From positions 1 through 64,000 of the forward strand of contig NZ_CAUTDQ010000002.1 in assembly GCF_963537375.1 (NCBI RefSeq): a DNA stretch of 64,000 nucleotides. The letters run 5' to 3'. The notes beneath the pieces are model-generated. The model was not told where the DNA came from. It was given only the letters and a program-made list of their open reading frames with translations, and searched no databases. The stretch is from Gemella sp963537375. Lineage in GTDB: Bacteria; Bacillota; Bacilli; Staphylococcales; Gemellaceae. Both the position numbers and the translations under genes were made by a program. Shown piece by piece: positions 62,487 to 64,000 of this stretch (positions are counted from its first letter, which is position 1; every line of letters starts with the position of its first letter).

Positions 62487-64000
62487 CTAATTAGTTTCTT
62501 TATCTTTTTGAGCTTTTAACTCTTTGATACGTTGTTTACGCTCTTCGATACGAGCTTTTTTCTCTTCACGAGAAGCACTCTTAACTGGACCACGAGCAAT
62601 ATGTTCTTTACTATCGTTAGTTACAAGGTTCGTTGGTTCTTGTTTCATCTCGATTTCTTCGTGGCGTTCTACTCTAATACGCATTAGGTTAGTAACAACC
62701 TCAACTTGAATATCATCAATCATGTCCTCAAACATTTGGTAACCTTCAGTTTTGTATTCACGAAGCGGATCAATTTGTCCATAAGAACGTAGGAAAATCC
62801 CTTTTCTAAGTTGATCCATTTGGTCGATATGATCAGTCCATCTATCATCAATTGCATTAAGAAGAATGTATTTCTCGAATGAATTCATAGTTTCATCACC
62901 AAGTAACTCACGTTTCTCAGCTAACTCTAAATTAATTCTGTGTAATACTAATTCACGAATTTCATCATCAGACATAACATCTGAATATTCACTCTCAGTA
63001 ATAGGTTTTTGACCTAAGAATTTCTCGTTAAGTGATTTGATGATTTCTTCTGTTTCTTCTTTTTCACTATGCGCTTCTAAGTTTTCAATGATAAATGCCA
63101 TAGTTTTATCAACTGCATCACCGATCATCTCTTGGATAATATCAGTAACTACTTCATTTTCTAATACTTCATTTCTTTCAGCATACATAATTTCACGTTG
63201 TTTACGTAATACATCATCATATTGAAGTACTTGTTTACGTGAGTCATAGTTATTACCTTCAACACGTTTTTGAGCACTTTCTACCGATCTACTTACCATT
63301 CTACTTTCAAGCGGAGTATCTACATCTTTACCCATGATTTTTTGTAATCTATCAGCTCCGAAACGAACCATAAGCTCATCTTCTAGAGACAGATAGAATC
63401 TACTGTAACCAGGGTCCCCTTGACGTCCAGAACGCCCACGTAGCTGGTTGTCAATACGGCGAGATTCGTGACGTTCTGTACCGATAACGGCAAGTCCACC
63501 TAATTCACGAACACCTTCACCAAGTTTAATATCCGTACCACGACCAGCCATGTTAGTCGCGATTGTTACCGAACCACGTTGACCAGCTTGTTTAATAATT
63601 TCTGCTTCACTTTCATTTTGTTTAGCATTAAGAACTTTGTGAGGTACACCGTATCTATATAATAATTTAGATACTAATTCACTCGTTTCAATAGAAACTG
63701 TACCTAAAAGAACTGGTTGTCCTTTGTCATAACGTTCTTTAACTTCTTGAGCTACCGCATTGAACTTAGCTTCCATGTTTGAGTAAATATAGTCTGGTGC
63801 ATCAATCCTTTGGATTGGTCTGTTTGTAGGAATCGTTGTTACAAACATGTTGTAAATATTTCTAAATTCCTCTTCCTCTGTTTTACCAGTACCTGTCATA
63901 CCACTAAGTTTTTTATACATTCTGAAGAAGTTTTGGAAAGTAATAGTCGCCATTGTTTTACTTTCTTTCTGAATAGGAACACCTTCTTTAGCTTCGATAG
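62487..64000 (-). CDS. secA: Protein translocase ATPase SecA, 5' end outside the window
   Basis: About 504 residues of the C-terminal part; the frame stays open to base 64000, so the internal Met at 63953 is not the start. It covers the second helicase lobe (VTIATNMAGRGTDIKLG, RIDNQLRGRSGRQGDPG), the scaffold and helical-wing regions (QYDDVLRKQREIMY, DDRWTDHIDQMDQLRKGI) and a basic tail (KKARIEERKQRIKEL). The usual zinc-binding CxCxSG tail is missing; the chain ends KDKETN. It powers protein export through SecYEG. Confidence 0.95.
   Translation of the reverse strand, partial: IEAKEGVPIQKESKTMATITFQNFFRMYKKLSGMTGTGKTEEEEFRNIYNMFVTTIPTNRPIQRIDAPDYIYSNMEAKFNAVAQEVKERYDKGQPVLLGTVSIETSELVSKLLYRYGVPHKVLNAKQNESEAEIIKQAGQRGSVTIATNMAGRGTDIKLGEGVRELGGLAVIGTERHESRRIDNQLRGRSGRQGDPGYSRFYLSLEDELMVRFGADRLQKIMGKDVDTPLESRMVSRSVESAQKRVEGNNYDSRKQVLQYDDVLRKQREIMYAERNEVLENEVVTDIIQEMIGDAVDKTMAFIIENLEAHSEKEETEEIIKSLNEKFLGQKPITESEYSDVMSDDEIRELVLHRINLELAEKRELLGDETMNSFEKYILLNAIDDRWTDHIDQMDQLRKGIFLRSYGQIDPLREYKTEGYQMFEDMIDDIQVEVVTNLMRIRVERHEEIEMKQEPTNLVTNDSKEHIARGPVKSASREEKKARIEERKQRIKELKAQKDKETN

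Noticed and set aside
63880..63915. Walker A-like GMTGTGKT in SecA
   Set aside because: It matches GxxxxGKT by chance. The segment is the conserved GMTGTxKTEEEEF motif of SecA's preprotein region; the true Walker A is in the missing N-terminal half.

Overview
The window is a strongly AT-rich, gene-dense piece of a low-GC Gram-positive (Firmicutes) chromosome. Gene content and synteny are Bacillales-like: rimP-nusA-rnpM-rplGA-infB-rbfA, rpsB-tsf-pyrH-frr, dnaX-ybaB-recR, pheST, secE-nusG, ezrA, T-box leaders and a Bacillus-type Zur box. A Streptococcus-like M26 surface protease and a PotD without a lipobox point to an oral/mucosal commensal; Gemella is my best guess, inferred from gene content and not proven. 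No prophage, IS element, plasmid gene or CRISPR array was seen. Most genes lie on the minus strand.

Layout. 0.4-6.6 kb: ispA-xseB-xseA-nusB-asp23 run, then alaS behind an alanine T-box. 6.6-11.7 kb: dnaX-ybaB-recR-tkt-S1 protein. 11.7-13.8 kb: a dispersed repeat, an Asn/Gln/Gly-rich membrane protein and an FxLYD membrane protein. 13.8-18.3 kb: polyamine operon (XRE regulator-potA-potB-potC-potD) with a four-unit 31-bp repeat array in front of its regulator. 18.5-23 kb: a pseudouridine synthase, then rpsB-tsf-pyrH-frr and two small conserved proteins. 23.2-26 kb: a Zur-controlled zinc importer. 26-30 kb: ezrA, methionine sulfoxide reductase and an ABC-F protein. 30-37 kb: the rimP-to-rbfA operon and secE-nusG-degV-gloA. 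37-42.5 kb: pheS-pheT-plsY-folD behind a phenylalanine T-box. 42.7-47.6 kb: ptsH-ptsI, queH, ruvA-ruvB. 47.6-51.6 kb: more accessory in character, with an orphan PhnD-like lipoprotein, tRNA-His/tRNA-Cys, a second dispersed repeat, an ornithine-cyclodeaminase-family enzyme, a VOC protein and cutC. 51.7-57.9 kb: a giant M26 metalloprotease that also carries a trypsin/V8-like serine protease domain. 58-64 kb: sirtuin plus a heterodimeric ABC exporter, and the 3' part of secA running off the window.

Most of the window is housekeeping. The points most worth a second look are the helically phased 31-bp operator-like array at 18173-18282, the two-protease surface protein, a DnaX that has lost its zinc module, and a dispersed hairpin repeat family present in three intergenic copies (11.7, 30.3 and 49.1 kb). 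Several promoters match TTGACA/TTGATT-17-TATAAT closely and are listed with coordinates.
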